A DNA stretch of 64,000 nt from an uncultured Poribacteria bacterium (lineage in GTDB: Bacteria; Poribacteria; WGA-4E; WGA-3G): positions 620,001-684,000 of the forward strand of contig OX638352.1 in the NCBI GenBank assembly GCA_951813545.1, in the 5' to 3' direction. Of this stretch, positions 17,194-25,644 are shown piece by piece (the stretch's first letter is position 1; each line of letters begins with the position of its first letter). The notes under the pieces were generated by a model. That model made no database searches and had not been told where the DNA came from. It saw only the letters and a program-made list of their open reading frames with translations. The position numbers were made by a program, and so were the translations under genes.

Positions 17194-19497
17194 ATGTCAG
17201 AATATACTGTTGTCGGGCAGACGGTTGCAAGGGTTGATGCTGTTGAAAAAGTTACCGGTGCTGCGCAATACGGTGCAGATGTCCATCCTGCCGGCATGCT
17301 CTACGGTAAAATCGTCCGTAGTAAACAAGCCCACGCTAACATACTCAGCATCGACACCAGCGAAGCCGAAAAACTTCCGGGTGTCAGGGCGATTATCACG
17401 CAAGACGATGTACCAAGTGGTAGACGAGTCTTCGCGACCGATAAAGTGCTGTACTTGGGCGAACCGCTTGCTGCTGTTGCTGCAACCGATCCAGATATCG
17501 CTGAGGAAGCCGCTGAACTCATTAAGATTGAATACGAAGTTCTACCGGTTGTGCAAGACGTTATGGAAGCTATTAAACCTTCAGCACCGCTCTTGCAAGG
17601 TGATGCGGCAAAGGACGGTCCGAACCGACGCGAAATCAGCGCACAAATTCGGAAACTGTCTCGCGATAAAGAGAACGATCACAGTGACGAAATCAGCAAA
17701 CTTGAAGCAGAATTAGAGAACTATCCTGATGAAGTCTACTATAACATCTCCGCCGAAAGCCATTCCGAAGCGGGTGATGTTGAAAAAGGATTTGCTGAAT
17801 CTGATGTCGTCGTTGAAGATACGTATGTGATTCCGCGGGTGCACCAGACCTACATGGAACCGCACGTCTCCGTTGCCAGTGCAGATTCATCTGGCAAGGT
17901 TACCGTCTGGGCATCCACGCAGGGTCCGTTCGCGATCCGTTCCGGTATCGCTGGGACACTCGGCATCCCGTTGACGCAAATTAACGTCATCGGAACGACG
18001 ATGGGTGGTGGTTTCGGTGGACGTTTTGGAGTCATCATCACACACGTACCAGCCGTACTACTCTCGCAGAAAACAGGTCGTCCGGTACGCGTCCAAATGA
18101 CGCGCGAAGAGGAATTCACTGACGGCAGACCTGCCCCCGGATGCGTTATCAAACTCAAGACGGGTGCGACGAATGACGGACGCATCCTCGCACGCGAGGC
18201 ACTCGCTTTTTGGGACTCCGGTTCTGTCTCCGGTGCATCGATCGGAAGCACAATCCGGGTCCGCGGTGTCTATAAGATTCCGAATCTCAAGGTAGACGCT
18301 TATGGCGTTCATACTAACAAATCGGGCACTGCCGCTTACAGAGCACCCGGCGCGCCACAAGCCATCTTCGCGGGCGAATGTCAACTCGATGAGATAGCGG
18401 AACGTATCGGTATGGATCCCGTTAAATTCCGTCTGATGAACATGCGTGAAGAGGGCGACGAAGTCCCTGCAGGCGGAAGTGAACCTAAAGTCGGATATAA
18501 AGAGACTTTGGAGGCTGTCGCCGATGCTGCCGGATGGTGGGATCGAGAAGCCGATGAAAACCAAGGGTGGGGTGTCGCTGTTGGCGATTGGACAAACGGT
18601 TGCGGTCCGGGTGGCGTTTATGTCTCCGTCCACGAAGACGGGAGTGTTCGTATCTTCCACGGCTCTATGGACATCACTGGAACGGATACCGCGATTTCAC
18701 AGATTATCGCTGAAATTTTGACGGTGCCGTATGAAAGCGTTACAATTCGGCGCGGCGATACGGATTCCGCTCCTTATTCCACAGGTTCAGGTGGAAGCGT
18801 TGTGACGTTCACAATGGGCAACACTGCTAAGTTAGCGGCTGAAGATGCACACCGACGGATTCTTGAACTCGCCTCAGAACGGCTCAATATGAATGTAGAC
18901 AATCTTGAACTTAGAGATGGAGAGGTTCACGTTATCTCAGCTGACCCACCGAAGTCTATTTCATTGGGCGAACTCGCGGCATATAGCCTGTCCACAACTG
19001 GTGGTCCTATTGTCGGAAAAGGTTCCTTCGCACGGCAATCCAGTACACCAGCACTCGCGGCACAGATAGCCAAAGTTGAGGTAGACCCGGATACCGGCAG
19101 AACCAGAGTCCTCAAACTCGTTGCTTCGCAAGATGTCGGCTTCGCTATCAATCCGATGGCGGTTGAAGGACAGATCGAAGGCGGAACGGTACAAGGTTAC
19201 GCATGGGCAATGATGGAAGAGATGCAATACGGCGAAGAAGGAAACATCAATCCGGGTTTCGTCGATTACCGCGTCCCAACTTCTGCAGATCTACCGACTG
19301 TAGAGTCTATCATTGTTGAGGTACCTGCCCCGAACGGTCCCTATGGTGCCAAGGGTGTCGGCGAACCACCGATTACACCGACACTGGCAACGATGGCAAA
19401 CGCCGTTAAAGATGCCATCGGTGTGCGGATTAACGAGTTACCGATTAAACCTGAGAAGGTTATTGATGCCCTGAAGAACAACGGGCATGGCGCGTAG
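17194..19497 (+). CDS. Molybdopterin-binding large subunit of a xanthine dehydrogenase-family hydroxylase
   Basis: A 767-residue catalytic subunit. The N-terminal third is the Ald_Xan_dh a/b hammerhead (ARVDAVEKVTGAAQYGADV). GGGFGGRFG binds the cofactor, TAAYRAPGAPQ is the loop over the Mo site, and GAKGVGEPP holds the catalytic Glu. The loop is AYRAPGAP and not the AYRCSFR of form I CO dehydrogenase, so CO is an unlikely substrate; aromatic, purine or aldehyde compounds are possible. A charged insertion near residues 145-180 (SRDKENDHSDEISKLEAE) is not typical. AAGGAGAATGAG supports the start. Confidence 0.9.
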   Translation: MSEYTVVGQTVARVDAVEKVTGAAQYGADVHPAGMLYGKIVRSKQAHANILSIDTSEAEKLPGVRAIITQDDVPSGRRVFATDKVLYLGEPLAAVAATDPDIAEEAAELIKIEYEVLPVVQDVMEAIKPSAPLLQGDAAKDGPNRREISAQIRKLSRDKENDHSDEISKLEAELENYPDEVYYNISAESHSEAGDVEKGFAESDVVVEDTYVIPRVHQTYMEPHVSVASADSSGKVTVWASTQGPFAIRSGIAGTLGIPLTQINVIGTTMGGGFGGRFGVIITHVPAVLLSQKTGRPVRVQMTREEEFTDGRPAPGCVIKLKTGATNDGRILAREALAFWDSGSVSGASIGSTIRVRGVYKIPNLKVDAYGVHTNKSGTAAYRAPGAPQAIFAGECQLDEIAERIGMDPVKFRLMNMREEGDEVPAGGSEPKVGYKETLEAVADAAGWWDREADENQGWGVAVGDWTNGCGPGGVYVSVHEDGSVRIFHGSMDITGTDTAISQIIAEILTVPYESVTIRRGDTDSAPYSTGSGGSVVTFTMGNTAKLAAEDAHRRILELASERLNMNVDNLELRDGEVHVISADPPKSISLGELAAYSLSTTGGPIVGKGSFARQSSTPALAAQIAKVEVDPDTGRTRVLKLVASQDVGFAINPMAVEGQIEGGTVQGYAWAMMEEMQYGEEGNINPGFVDYRVPTSADLPTVESIIVEVPAPNGPYGAKGVGEPPITPTLATMANAVKDAIGVRINELPIKPEKVIDALKNNGHGA

Positions 19498-19619
19498 TTC
19501 GTCATACAGCGATTTTTGCGAGGCATTCGTGCCTCGCAAACTGTACTTTTTAAGGTTACGACAATTTATAAGTAACTTCTACATCGCAATAGAATCGGTA
19601 TTTGACAAAAAACGTTACT

Positions 19620-19798
19620 TGATGAGAGAATACGCAGCAGAAAAACCGACAGTTTATAACCTTGATTATCTTGTTTCTTGGAACTATAAACATCTTGTCA
19701 ATGAAAACAAGCGGTCATATATCAGTAGAGTTTGTAGCACTACAGGATTTCTACCTACAACCGTTTGTACACCCATAGTTCTTATTGAGGAGATTCAA
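19620..19798 (+). pseudogene. C-terminal remnant of a PIN-domain toxin
   Basis: The translation keeps only the last part of a PIN/VapC-like protein: YNLDYLVSWNYKHLVNENK (the conserved strand and N-x-x-H-L-x-N motif) and CTPIVLIEE at the end. The N-terminal half with the first catalytic Asp is missing, and the preceding 130 bases translate to unrelated sequence. The frame runs on into the next small gene without a stop. The locus at 33849 holds the complementary case, an N-terminal PIN remnant followed by the same kind of small gene. Confidence 0.6.
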
Positions 19799-20032
19799 AT
19801 GAAGGAAAAACCTGATCCACCAACGGACCCCATCCTTGAAGAATGCTATCGGATGAAAGCAGAATTTAATGCCCAATTCAGCTCAATGGAAGAACTCACT
19901 GCTTACCTGAAGAAGGTTAATGCGCGAGAGAAAGCACGCGGCAGGAAATATATTCCCGCGCCACCTACACCACCTGACGTTCTTAAAAAAATTGAGAACT
20001 TAAGGAAAAATTTAGGCAAAATTTCTGATTAA
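19799..20032 (+). CDS. Small protein normally paired with a PIN-domain toxin
   Basis: Seventy-seven residues (MKEKPDPPTDPILEECYRMK...), highly charged and helical, with the pattern DPILEE..R..K and REKARGRKY found in small genes that follow PIN toxins. GAGGAG six bases before the ATG makes independent translation likely even though the upstream remnant is in frame. With its toxin broken it may be an orphan antitoxin. A similar gene lies at 34069. Confidence 0.55.
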   Translation: MKEKPDPPTDPILEECYRMKAEFNAQFSSMEELTAYLKKVNAREKARGRKYIPAPPTPPDVLKKIENLRKNLGKISD

Positions 20033-20169
20033 TAATTTTGAAGAGCTGCTTACTACACAGAGTCTTCAGAGATTACACGGATATTTGCTCAATAAGAAGA
20101 ATAACCACTAGGTAGTGTTTACATTGTAAGTTATTGACATTTTGCTTAGGTTTTGGTAGACTGTTTTGC

Positions 20170-20550
20170 ATGAAACCTACGAATATAACTGAAACTCAAG
20201 ACTTTCCTGTGATGATTAGTGATGCTGCGTGGAACAGCATCCTCCCATTTCTCAAAGCATTGCCCACCATCTATGTCGGCACTCCTGAAGACTGTAGACG
20301 TTTTCTCTCTGCGGTCGCCTGGATCACAAAAGAAGGTGCGACTTGGCGGGCACTGCCGAAAGCCTACGGGTATTGGAACACCATCTATCGGCGGTTCGGA
20401 AGATGGTCGGATGCGGGTGTTTTTGAAAAACTTCATGAACATTTCCATGCGGCGGGTGAAGTCTCTGCTCTCCTCGTGGATGCGACGGTCGTGCGGGCGC
20501 ATTCTTGTGCGGCGGGTGCCCCGAAAAAAAAACGGAGGTCAAGAAACTGA
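20170..20550 (+). CDS. IS5-family transposase, first frame
   Basis: The N-terminal 126 residues: a helical DNA-binding domain (DUF4096-like, DAAWNSILPFL, ATWRALPKAYGYWNTIYRRF) followed by LLVDATVVRAHS, which carries the first Asp of the DDE triad. It ends in lysines from the A run (20524-20532) and soon terminates at 20550. The ATG at 20170 is preferred because it lies inside the terminal repeat by a normal distance; an upstream TTG has no support. Confidence 0.85.
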   Translation: MKPTNITETQDFPVMISDAAWNSILPFLKALPTIYVGTPEDCRRFLSAVAWITKEGATWRALPKAYGYWNTIYRRFGRWSDAGVFEKLHEHFHAAGEVSALLVDATVVRAHSCAAGAPKKKRRSRN

Positions 20551-20971
20551 GGCACTCGGTCGAAGTCGCGGTGGCTTTACCACGAAACTTCATGCGGCGG
20601 TGAGTGGAGACTTTCTGCCGTTGCGTTTCACCTTGACAGCGGGACAACGCCATGACATCACGCAAGCACCCGCGTTGATTGCCGGAACCCCCGCGTGTGA
20701 ATACGTTATCGCCGATGCTGCCTACGACTCGGATGCGTTTCGTGCCGAGATTATCGCAGAAGGTGCCGAGGCAGTCATTCGTCGGCGCAAGAGTCGTGTT
20801 GAAGACCGTCCTTATGACCAAGAGGTCTATAAACTTCGCAATGTGATAGAACGTTTTTTTCATCGATTGAAACAGTATCGCCGAGTCGCAACGCGCTACG
20901 ATAAATATGCTGTCCGATACCTCGGATTCGTTTATGTCGCCCCTATACTTATCACTGCTAAAAAAATGTAA
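20525..20971 (+). CDS. IS5-family transposase, second frame
   Basis: The C-terminal 148 residues, expressed by realignment on the nine-A tract. KKNGGQETEALGRSRGGFTTKLH continues the first frame, then LIADAAYDSDAFR-type sequence (VIADAAYDSD) carries the second Asp and RNVIERFFHRLKQYRRVATRYDK the catalytic Glu. Removing one A (or slipping by +1) restores a single protein, which matches the frameshifting known in this IS group. It stops just inside the right terminal repeat. Confidence 0.85.
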   Translation, partial: KKNGGQETEALGRSRGGFTTKLHAAVSGDFLPLRFTLTAGQRHDITQAPALIAGTPACEYVIADAAYDSDAFRAEIIAEGAEAVIRRRKSRVEDRPYDQEVYKLRNVIERFFHRLKQYRRVATRYDKYAVRYLGFVYVAPILITAKKM

Positions 20972-21122
20972 ACACTACCTAATATAACCTTCCACTTGTC
21001 TTAAGTGTTTCCATTCATAATTAAGATAACACTTGAAGACACTCTGTACTGCCTACGGTTTTTTAGACCACTCCCTAAAGGAAGATTGTGATATAATACA
21101 ATCTTATTGAAAGGAGTATCCA

Positions 21123-21407
21123 ATGGCGAAACGCAGAAAATTCACCCCTGAGTTTAAGGCTGAACTTGTTTTTGAAGTCCTTAGCGGTGACAGTTCCCAA
21201 GCAGAAGTGTGTCGACGACATAATCTCAACGAAAATCAACTCTCACAGTGGAAGCACCAGCTGCTTGAAAATGCGCCCTCCCTGTTTGCGTCTACGGATA
21301 AGCAGTCGAGCGATGCCGAGAAGCGTATCGCTCACCTTGAGCAGCTCGTTGGGAGAATGGCAGTTGCGTTAGACATCGAAAAAAAACTATTGACGGAGTT
21401 GGACTAA
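21123..21407 (+). CDS. IS3-family OrfA
   Basis: A 94-residue helix-turn-helix protein (RKFTPEFKAELVFEVLSG, SQAEVCRRHNLNENQLSQWK) followed by a leucine-zipper helix (AEKRIAHLEQLVGRMAVAL). It binds the ends and, by -1 frameshifting at the eight-A run at 21379-21386, is extended into the OrfAB transposase. AAAGGAGTATCCA supports the ATG. Complete. Confidence 0.9.
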   Translation: MAKRRKFTPEFKAELVFEVLSGDSSQAEVCRRHNLNENQLSQWKHQLLENAPSLFASTDKQSSDAEKRIAHLEQLVGRMAVALDIEKKLLTELD

Positions 21408-22243
21408 CGTTATCTGAAAAGCGATGCTTCATTTCGGCATTGCATAAGGAGCATTCCGTGCGAGATATTTGTGGAATCCTCGGTGTCAACCGGAGCAGTT
21501 TCTATTATCAACCCAAAGAAGATCCGTCCGAAGCGGTCTTGCGTGCTGAAATAGAGAAACTTGCCGGTGAGCATCCAAGATACGGGTATAGGCGTATCAC
21601 GCAGTTGCTACAGCGTCAGGGATACACCGTTGGGACCCGACGCGTCGCTCGGTTGATGAAAGCTAATAATCTCTTGGTTGCTGTCAAGCGTGCGTGTCAA
21701 ACAACAAAATCGCTTCAGGGGGATAAGCCCTGGAGCAACCGTCTCGAAAACCTTGAAGTCTCTCGTCACGATCAGGTCTGGGTGGCTGATATTACCTATA
21801 TTCGTCTCAAGGGACGCTTCATTTATCTCTGCTTGCTCATGGATGTTTTCACCCGGCTGATCAGAGCTTGGCATATCAGCCAGCACTTGAACCACTCTCT
21901 GACGCTCAAACCGCTCAAAGAAGCATTCTGCCACAGCGTCCCGGAGATTCATCATTCTGATCAAGGCGTGCAGTATCTTTCAAAGGCCTATGTTACCACG
22001 CTCGAAGAACATGGCGTTGAGATTTCCGTCGCCCGTCGCGGACGACCTTGGGAGAACGGATATGCTGAAACACTCATCCGCACCCTCAAAGAGGAAGAAG
22101 TTCACATCAATGACTATCAAAGCATCACCGACGCGAGAGATCGCATCGGACATTTTATTACAAACGTCTATAATCAGAAACGCCCACATGCGGCGTTAGG
22201 GTATTTGACGCCTATCGAATTTCAACGACAAACCTTATCTTAA
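21386..22243 (+). CDS. IS3-family OrfB transposase
   Basis: The DDE integrase-like part in the -1 frame. LTLSEKRCFISALHKEHSVRD joins to OrfA through the A run; the first ATG of this frame is at 21440. HTH_21-like RYGYRRITQLLQRQG precedes the rve core: VWVADITYI (first Asp), HHSDQGVQY (second Asp) and ENGYAETLIRTLKEEEV (Glu). YNQKRPHAALGYLTP is the usual C-terminus. All catalytic residues are present, so the element may be active. Confidence 0.9.
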   Translation, partial: TIDGVGLTLSEKRCFISALHKEHSVRDICGILGVNRSSFYYQPKEDPSEAVLRAEIEKLAGEHPRYGYRRITQLLQRQGYTVGTRRVARLMKANNLLVAVKRACQTTKSLQGDKPWSNRLENLEVSRHDQVWVADITYIRLKGRFIYLCLLMDVFTRLIRAWHISQHLNHSLTLKPLKEAFCHSVPEIHHSDQGVQYLSKAYVTTLEEHGVEISVARRGRPWENGYAETLIRTLKEEEVHINDYQSITDARDRIGHFITNVYNQKRPHAALGYLTPIEFQRQTLS

Positions 22244-22305
22244 CTTTGCGAAATCGTGGTCTAAATAAGCGTATGCACTTCACTCCATATTAAGAAAACA
22301 AATTT

Positions 22306-23022
22306 ATGTTTAACGAAATTAGAAACGAACACGGTGAACGTCTCGATTATACCTTTCACGAAGGCGAGGGCAACAGAATTGTAGTGATTGGACACGGCGT
22401 TACAGGCAACAAAGACAGACCGGCACTCGTCGCTTTAGCAGAAGGTCTCGCCGCGGCCGGTATCTCTGCCCTGCGCTTCTCCTTCTCCGGCAATGGTGAA
22501 TCGGAAGGCGCGTTTACAGATTCCACTATCACCAAAGAGGTCGCCGACCTCGGTAAAGTCATTGATGTGCTCAGTGAATATAAGGTCTGCTATGTCGGGC
22601 ACAGCATGGGCGGCGCGGTCGGTGTGCTGCGTGCCTCTACCGACGAACGCATCAAAGCACTTGTCTCGCTTGCGGGGATGGTGCACACGAAAGCGTTTGC
22701 AGAACGTGAATTTAGCGATGTTACACCGGACGCAGGTTTCATGTGGGACGAACCGGATTGCCCGCTCTCGCAAGCGTATATGGATGACATGGCAACGATT
22801 GACAGTGTCGCAAAACGTGCCAGTAAGTTTGCCGTGCCGTGGCTACTGGTTCACGGTACAGAGGACAATATTGTTCCACCCGAAGATAGTCACGACATCC
22901 TTCAGTTCGCAAACGAACCGACAGAACTCCTTGAACTCCCTGGTGTAGATCACGTCTTTTCTGACGACGGCACCCCTGTCATGGTCGAAAAAGTCGTCGC
23001 ATGGATTGACCAAAAGCTATAA
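22306..23022 (+). CDS. Alpha/beta hydrolase
   Basis: A 238-residue serine hydrolase of the serine aminopeptidase S33-like group. VVIGHGVTGNKDRP forms the oxyanion-hole loop, VGHSMGG the nucleophile elbow, LLVHGTEDNIVP carries the acid Asp and VDHVFSD the catalytic His. There is no signal peptide, so it is cytosolic, probably an esterase or thioesterase. It starts 41 bases after the right end of the IS3-type element, so its promoter may have been altered by that insertion. Confidence 0.85.
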   Translation: MFNEIRNEHGERLDYTFHEGEGNRIVVIGHGVTGNKDRPALVALAEGLAAAGISALRFSFSGNGESEGAFTDSTITKEVADLGKVIDVLSEYKVCYVGHSMGGAVGVLRASTDERIKALVSLAGMVHTKAFAEREFSDVTPDAGFMWDEPDCPLSQAYMDDMATIDSVAKRASKFAVPWLLVHGTEDNIVPPEDSHDILQFANEPTELLELPGVDHVFSDDGTPVMVEKVVAWIDQKL

Positions 23023-23106
23023 CCTCGAGGAGTACGGCGTTTTCAGTTTACTGCAGCACCCTGATTTTTTTTACGCGAAACTTGTATTTCATGATATAAT
23101 GAAGGT

Positions 23107-23364
23107 GTTACCTTATCACAAAAGGCACAAACCGACATAGCACTGATTGATAAACGTAAGGAAGAAATTGGCTGGCTAAAGGTTCTGTTCGCTATCTTGA
23201 TTGCCACGGATATCTCTCTGATTGCTTGGCTGATTCAGAATTTTGGAACAACTCATCCGTTTTTTTACCTAGCTGCTGCGTTCGGGGCAATTCTAATTAT
23301 GTTTGCTATCGATCAAATCCACAGTGTTGCACGGCTAAAGATAAACGAATTGGAGGAATTATAA
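23107..23364 (+). CDS. Small two-helix membrane protein, start codon unclear
   Basis: A reading frame with no standard start but clear protein character: VTLSQKAQTDIALID, then two hydrophobic helices (WLKVLFAILIATDISLIAWL and FYLAAAFGAILIMFAI) and a charged tail. The frame is open from 23095; the position where ATG is expected reads GTT at 23107. A TATAAT box at 23095-23100 just upstream suggests transcription starts almost at the coding region. The stop overlaps the ATG of the next small gene (TAATG). Either a rare start codon is used or the start has mutated. Confidence 0.5.
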   Translation, partial: VTLSQKAQTDIALIDKRKEEIGWLKVLFAILIATDISLIAWLIQNFGTTHPFFYLAAAFGAILIMFAIDQIHSVARLKINELEEL

Positions 23365-23453
23365 TGGAATGGATGGAATGGGTTGTTCTCGGTGTGTTTG
23401 TGGCGTTTCTCTTCACTCTCGGAAGGATTGTACGAAGGGCCACAAAAGAGTAA
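23364..23453 (+). CDS. Very small single-helix membrane protein
   Basis: Twenty-nine residues: MEWMEWVVLGVFVAFLFTLG followed by a basic RRATKE tail, so one membrane helix with the C-terminus inside. GGAGG lies seven bases before the ATG, which overlaps the stop of the upstream membrane gene. The pair resembles two-gene small-membrane-protein units seen in many genomes. Function unknown. Confidence 0.55.
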   Translation: MEWMEWVVLGVFVAFLFTLGRIVRRATKE

Positions 23454-23519
23454 GGCTGCTATTGAATCGAAGCTTTCACGAGGCAATGTTTTTCGTGAAG
23501 AGAAAATCTCCCTAAAAAA

Positions 23520-24677
23520 ATGAGTCAAGCACACTTAGCGTATGAAAGCAGAGTGAATTTGGGGAGTTACTATACTCCGCCTGAAATTGTAAATATAGCT
23601 TGGAAGATGATTGAGCCATACCTGCGTTCACAGACCACTGTCATTGATAGCGCGTGTGGATACGGGGATTTTCTGAAAAATTGTGGACAGTCTATCACAA
23701 TCGGATGTGACATAGACGAAACTGCAATTAGTGTTGCTAAAAAGAACAATGATGAAGTTCGTTTTTTTCAAACGAACGCTTTGTGCGACGTATCAAGGGC
23801 AAAATTTGGTATTCCTCAGCAGTCCGATTTGATAGTCGTTGGAAACCCGCCCTATAATGATAAAACATCCCTTATTCGTCACAGTATCAAAGATGTTAAT
23901 TTTGCCATCGATGAAGATATAGCGAGTCGAGACTTAGGCATATCATTTCTCCGTTCCTACAATAAACTCGAAGCAGACCTTATTTGTGTCTTGCATCCAC
24001 TGTCCTACTTAATTAAGCCTACCAATTTTAGACACCTAAAGGCGTTCACTGCAAATTACAGGTTGGTAGACGGTCTACTCATCAGCAGTTCGGAATTTCC
24101 TGAATCCGCGAAACACACGTCTTTCCCAATTGTTCTCGCGCTTTACCAAAGAAACACGCAAGGAATGGCATACAACTTTATTCGATCTTTCCGTTTCCGC
24201 ATAGCAGATAAAAGCGGTTTTTGCCTTGGCGACTTCGATTATATTACGGGTTATGTCGATAAATATCCGAAGAAGAAGCGACCGATATCTGTGGAGGGAA
24301 ACAGCCATCACTCCGAAAATGACGATTCTCTATTCTTCTGGACAATGCGAGACATCAACGCATTAAAGAGAAATCGCACCTTTGTTGAAAGTTATAGCGC
24401 GAATACAATCGTAATTGACAAACGAAAACTTGATTATTATGCTTATGTAGATGTGTTTAAAAGAAACCTGCATAGACTCCCTTTCTATTTCGGGAATTGT
24501 GATGTGCTTATAGATAACGACCTGTTCAGACAGTATAAACCTTCTTTTATCAGCGATACTGTTAGCCATCATCCTTTTCTGAAGAAGCATTTTCAGCTAA
24601 AGCCGATAGAGGAACAACAGGCAGCGTCTGGATTAGATACGTATTTCAAACTGTTGTTCGGTGAGCATCATCTTTAG
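23520..24677 (+). CDS. N6-adenine DNA methyltransferase-like protein
   Basis: A 385-residue protein of the gamma-type N6-adenine methyltransferases. NLGSYYTPPEIV is the N-terminal motif X region, DSACGYGDFL is motif I (S-adenosylmethionine binding), IGCDIDETA is motif II and VVGNPPYNDKTS is the catalytic NPPY. The C-terminal half would be the target recognition region. No restriction nuclease lies next to it; the closest is the interrupted nuclease-methyltransferase 2.8 kb downstream. It may be a solitary modification enzyme or the remnant of a type II system. There is only a weak ribosome-binding site (CTCCCTAAAAAA). Confidence 0.8.
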   Translation: MSQAHLAYESRVNLGSYYTPPEIVNIAWKMIEPYLRSQTTVIDSACGYGDFLKNCGQSITIGCDIDETAISVAKKNNDEVRFFQTNALCDVSRAKFGIPQQSDLIVVGNPPYNDKTSLIRHSIKDVNFAIDEDIASRDLGISFLRSYNKLEADLICVLHPLSYLIKPTNFRHLKAFTANYRLVDGLLISSSEFPESAKHTSFPIVLALYQRNTQGMAYNFIRSFRFRIADKSGFCLGDFDYITGYVDKYPKKKRPISVEGNSHHSENDDSLFFWTMRDINALKRNRTFVESYSANTIVIDKRKLDYYAYVDVFKRNLHRLPFYFGNCDVLIDNDLFRQYKPSFISDTVSHHPFLKKHFQLKPIEEQQAASGLDTYFKLLFGEHHL

Positions 24678-24712
24678 CGATCTACTAATCGCAATTTTGG
24701 AGAATTAAAACT

Positions 24713-25537
24713 ATGTCAACACCTCGTCTTTCAGTCTCAACGTGGAGTTTGCATCGACAGCTCGGTAAACCCGGATTCACCGGACCCGCGCACGACATGC
24801 AAATCCCCCTTGAAAGCCACAATCAGGGACCTATTTCACTCTTGGAACTACCCGCACGTGTTGCCGAATTCGGCATTCGGACCTTGGAGATTTGCCATTT
24901 CCACCTGCCTTCTGTTGAGAAAGCTTACCTCGCTGAACTCCGCACTGCACTCGCAGATGCGGATGTCGAACTCTTTTCCGTGCTGATTGACGATGGCGAC
25001 ATCACACATCCATCTCACGCAGCGCGCGACATCGCGTGGATCGAAAAGTGGATTGACATTGCTGGCGAACTCGATGCAAAATGTGCACGGGTCATCGGCG
25101 GTAAAGCAGATCCGTCGGCAGAAACCGTGGCACAGAGCCGCAATGTCCTCGGACAACTCACCGAACGCGCTGACACGGCAGGCATCCGCTTGATGAGTGA
25201 AAACTGGTTCTCTATCTTCTCCACACCTGAAAACGTCAATGCCATTTTAGACGGATTAGACGGTAAGGTGGGACTCTGTCTGGATTTCGGCAACTGGCGT
25301 GGCGATACAAAATATGAAGACCTCGCTGCGATCGCTTCACGGGCAGAGTCGTGTCATACCAAAGCCCACTTTGCTGCGCCGCGCGAAATGGACAAAAAAG
25401 ATTACGTGCAATGCCTTGAACTCGCTCAAGAAGCAGGTTTTGCCGGACCGCATACGCTCATCTACGACGGACCCGGTGATGACGAATGGGAAGGCTTGGC
25501 ACTTGAACGCGAGGTTGTAAACCCATACCTCAATTAG
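24713..25537 (+). CDS. Sugar phosphate isomerase/epimerase (xylose-isomerase-like TIM barrel)
   Basis: A 274-residue AP_endonuc_2-type barrel. LEICHFHLPS, ARVIGGKADPS, RLMSENWFSI (Glu metal ligand), VGLCLDFGNW (Asp) and CHTKAHFA (His) are the strands that bind the divalent metal. The C-terminal GPHTLIYDGPGDDEWEG contributes the last ligand. Such enzymes isomerise or epimerise sugars or inositol derivatives. GGAGAATTAAAACT supports the ATG. It sits between genes of the defence-like group and may be part of a wider carbohydrate set. Confidence 0.85.
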   Translation: MSTPRLSVSTWSLHRQLGKPGFTGPAHDMQIPLESHNQGPISLLELPARVAEFGIRTLEICHFHLPSVEKAYLAELRTALADADVELFSVLIDDGDITHPSHAARDIAWIEKWIDIAGELDAKCARVIGGKADPSAETVAQSRNVLGQLTERADTAGIRLMSENWFSIFSTPENVNAILDGLDGKVGLCLDFGNWRGDTKYEDLAAIASRAESCHTKAHFAAPREMDKKDYVQCLELAQEAGFAGPHTLIYDGPGDDEWEGLALEREVVNPYLN

Positions 25538-25644
25538 AGACGAAATTCTCACGTGGGCATGATAGAAGTTAAAATCCTATAACCTCGGCGAATTACTTGC
25601 TCGCGGGAAAGCACCGAGTCAGGGAATTGGAAGGTAAAGATAGG

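Larger units (their letters stand above)
20111..20980 (+). mobile_element. IS5/IS427-group insertion sequence
   Basis: An 870-bp element with perfect terminal inverted repeats (GGTAGTGTTTACATT at 20111-20125 and its complement at 20966-20980) flanked by a TA duplication (20109-20110 and 20981-20982). It encodes a transposase in two overlapping frames joined at a run of nine A. The intact ends and short TA duplication indicate a fairly recent insertion. Confidence 0.9.
21062..22265 (+). mobile_element. IS3-family insertion sequence
   Basis: A 1.2-kb element with short inverted ends, TTTAGACCAC (21062-21071) and GTGGTCTAAA (22256-22265), enclosing OrfA and OrfB in overlapping frames. The ends are short and the exact boundaries are uncertain by a few bases. 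It starts 80 bases after the IS5-type element; the gap has a hairpin of CTTAAGTGTT/AACACTTGAAG type. Confidence 0.8.

Noticed and set aside
18058..18660. A 200-codon open frame antisense to the Mo subunit
   Set aside because: It shadows a well-supported gene in a region where codon bias opens the opposite strand.
15455..19497. Form I aerobic CO dehydrogenase (coxMSL)
   Set aside because: The large subunit has AYRAPGAP in place of the AYRCSFR loop needed for form I enzymes.
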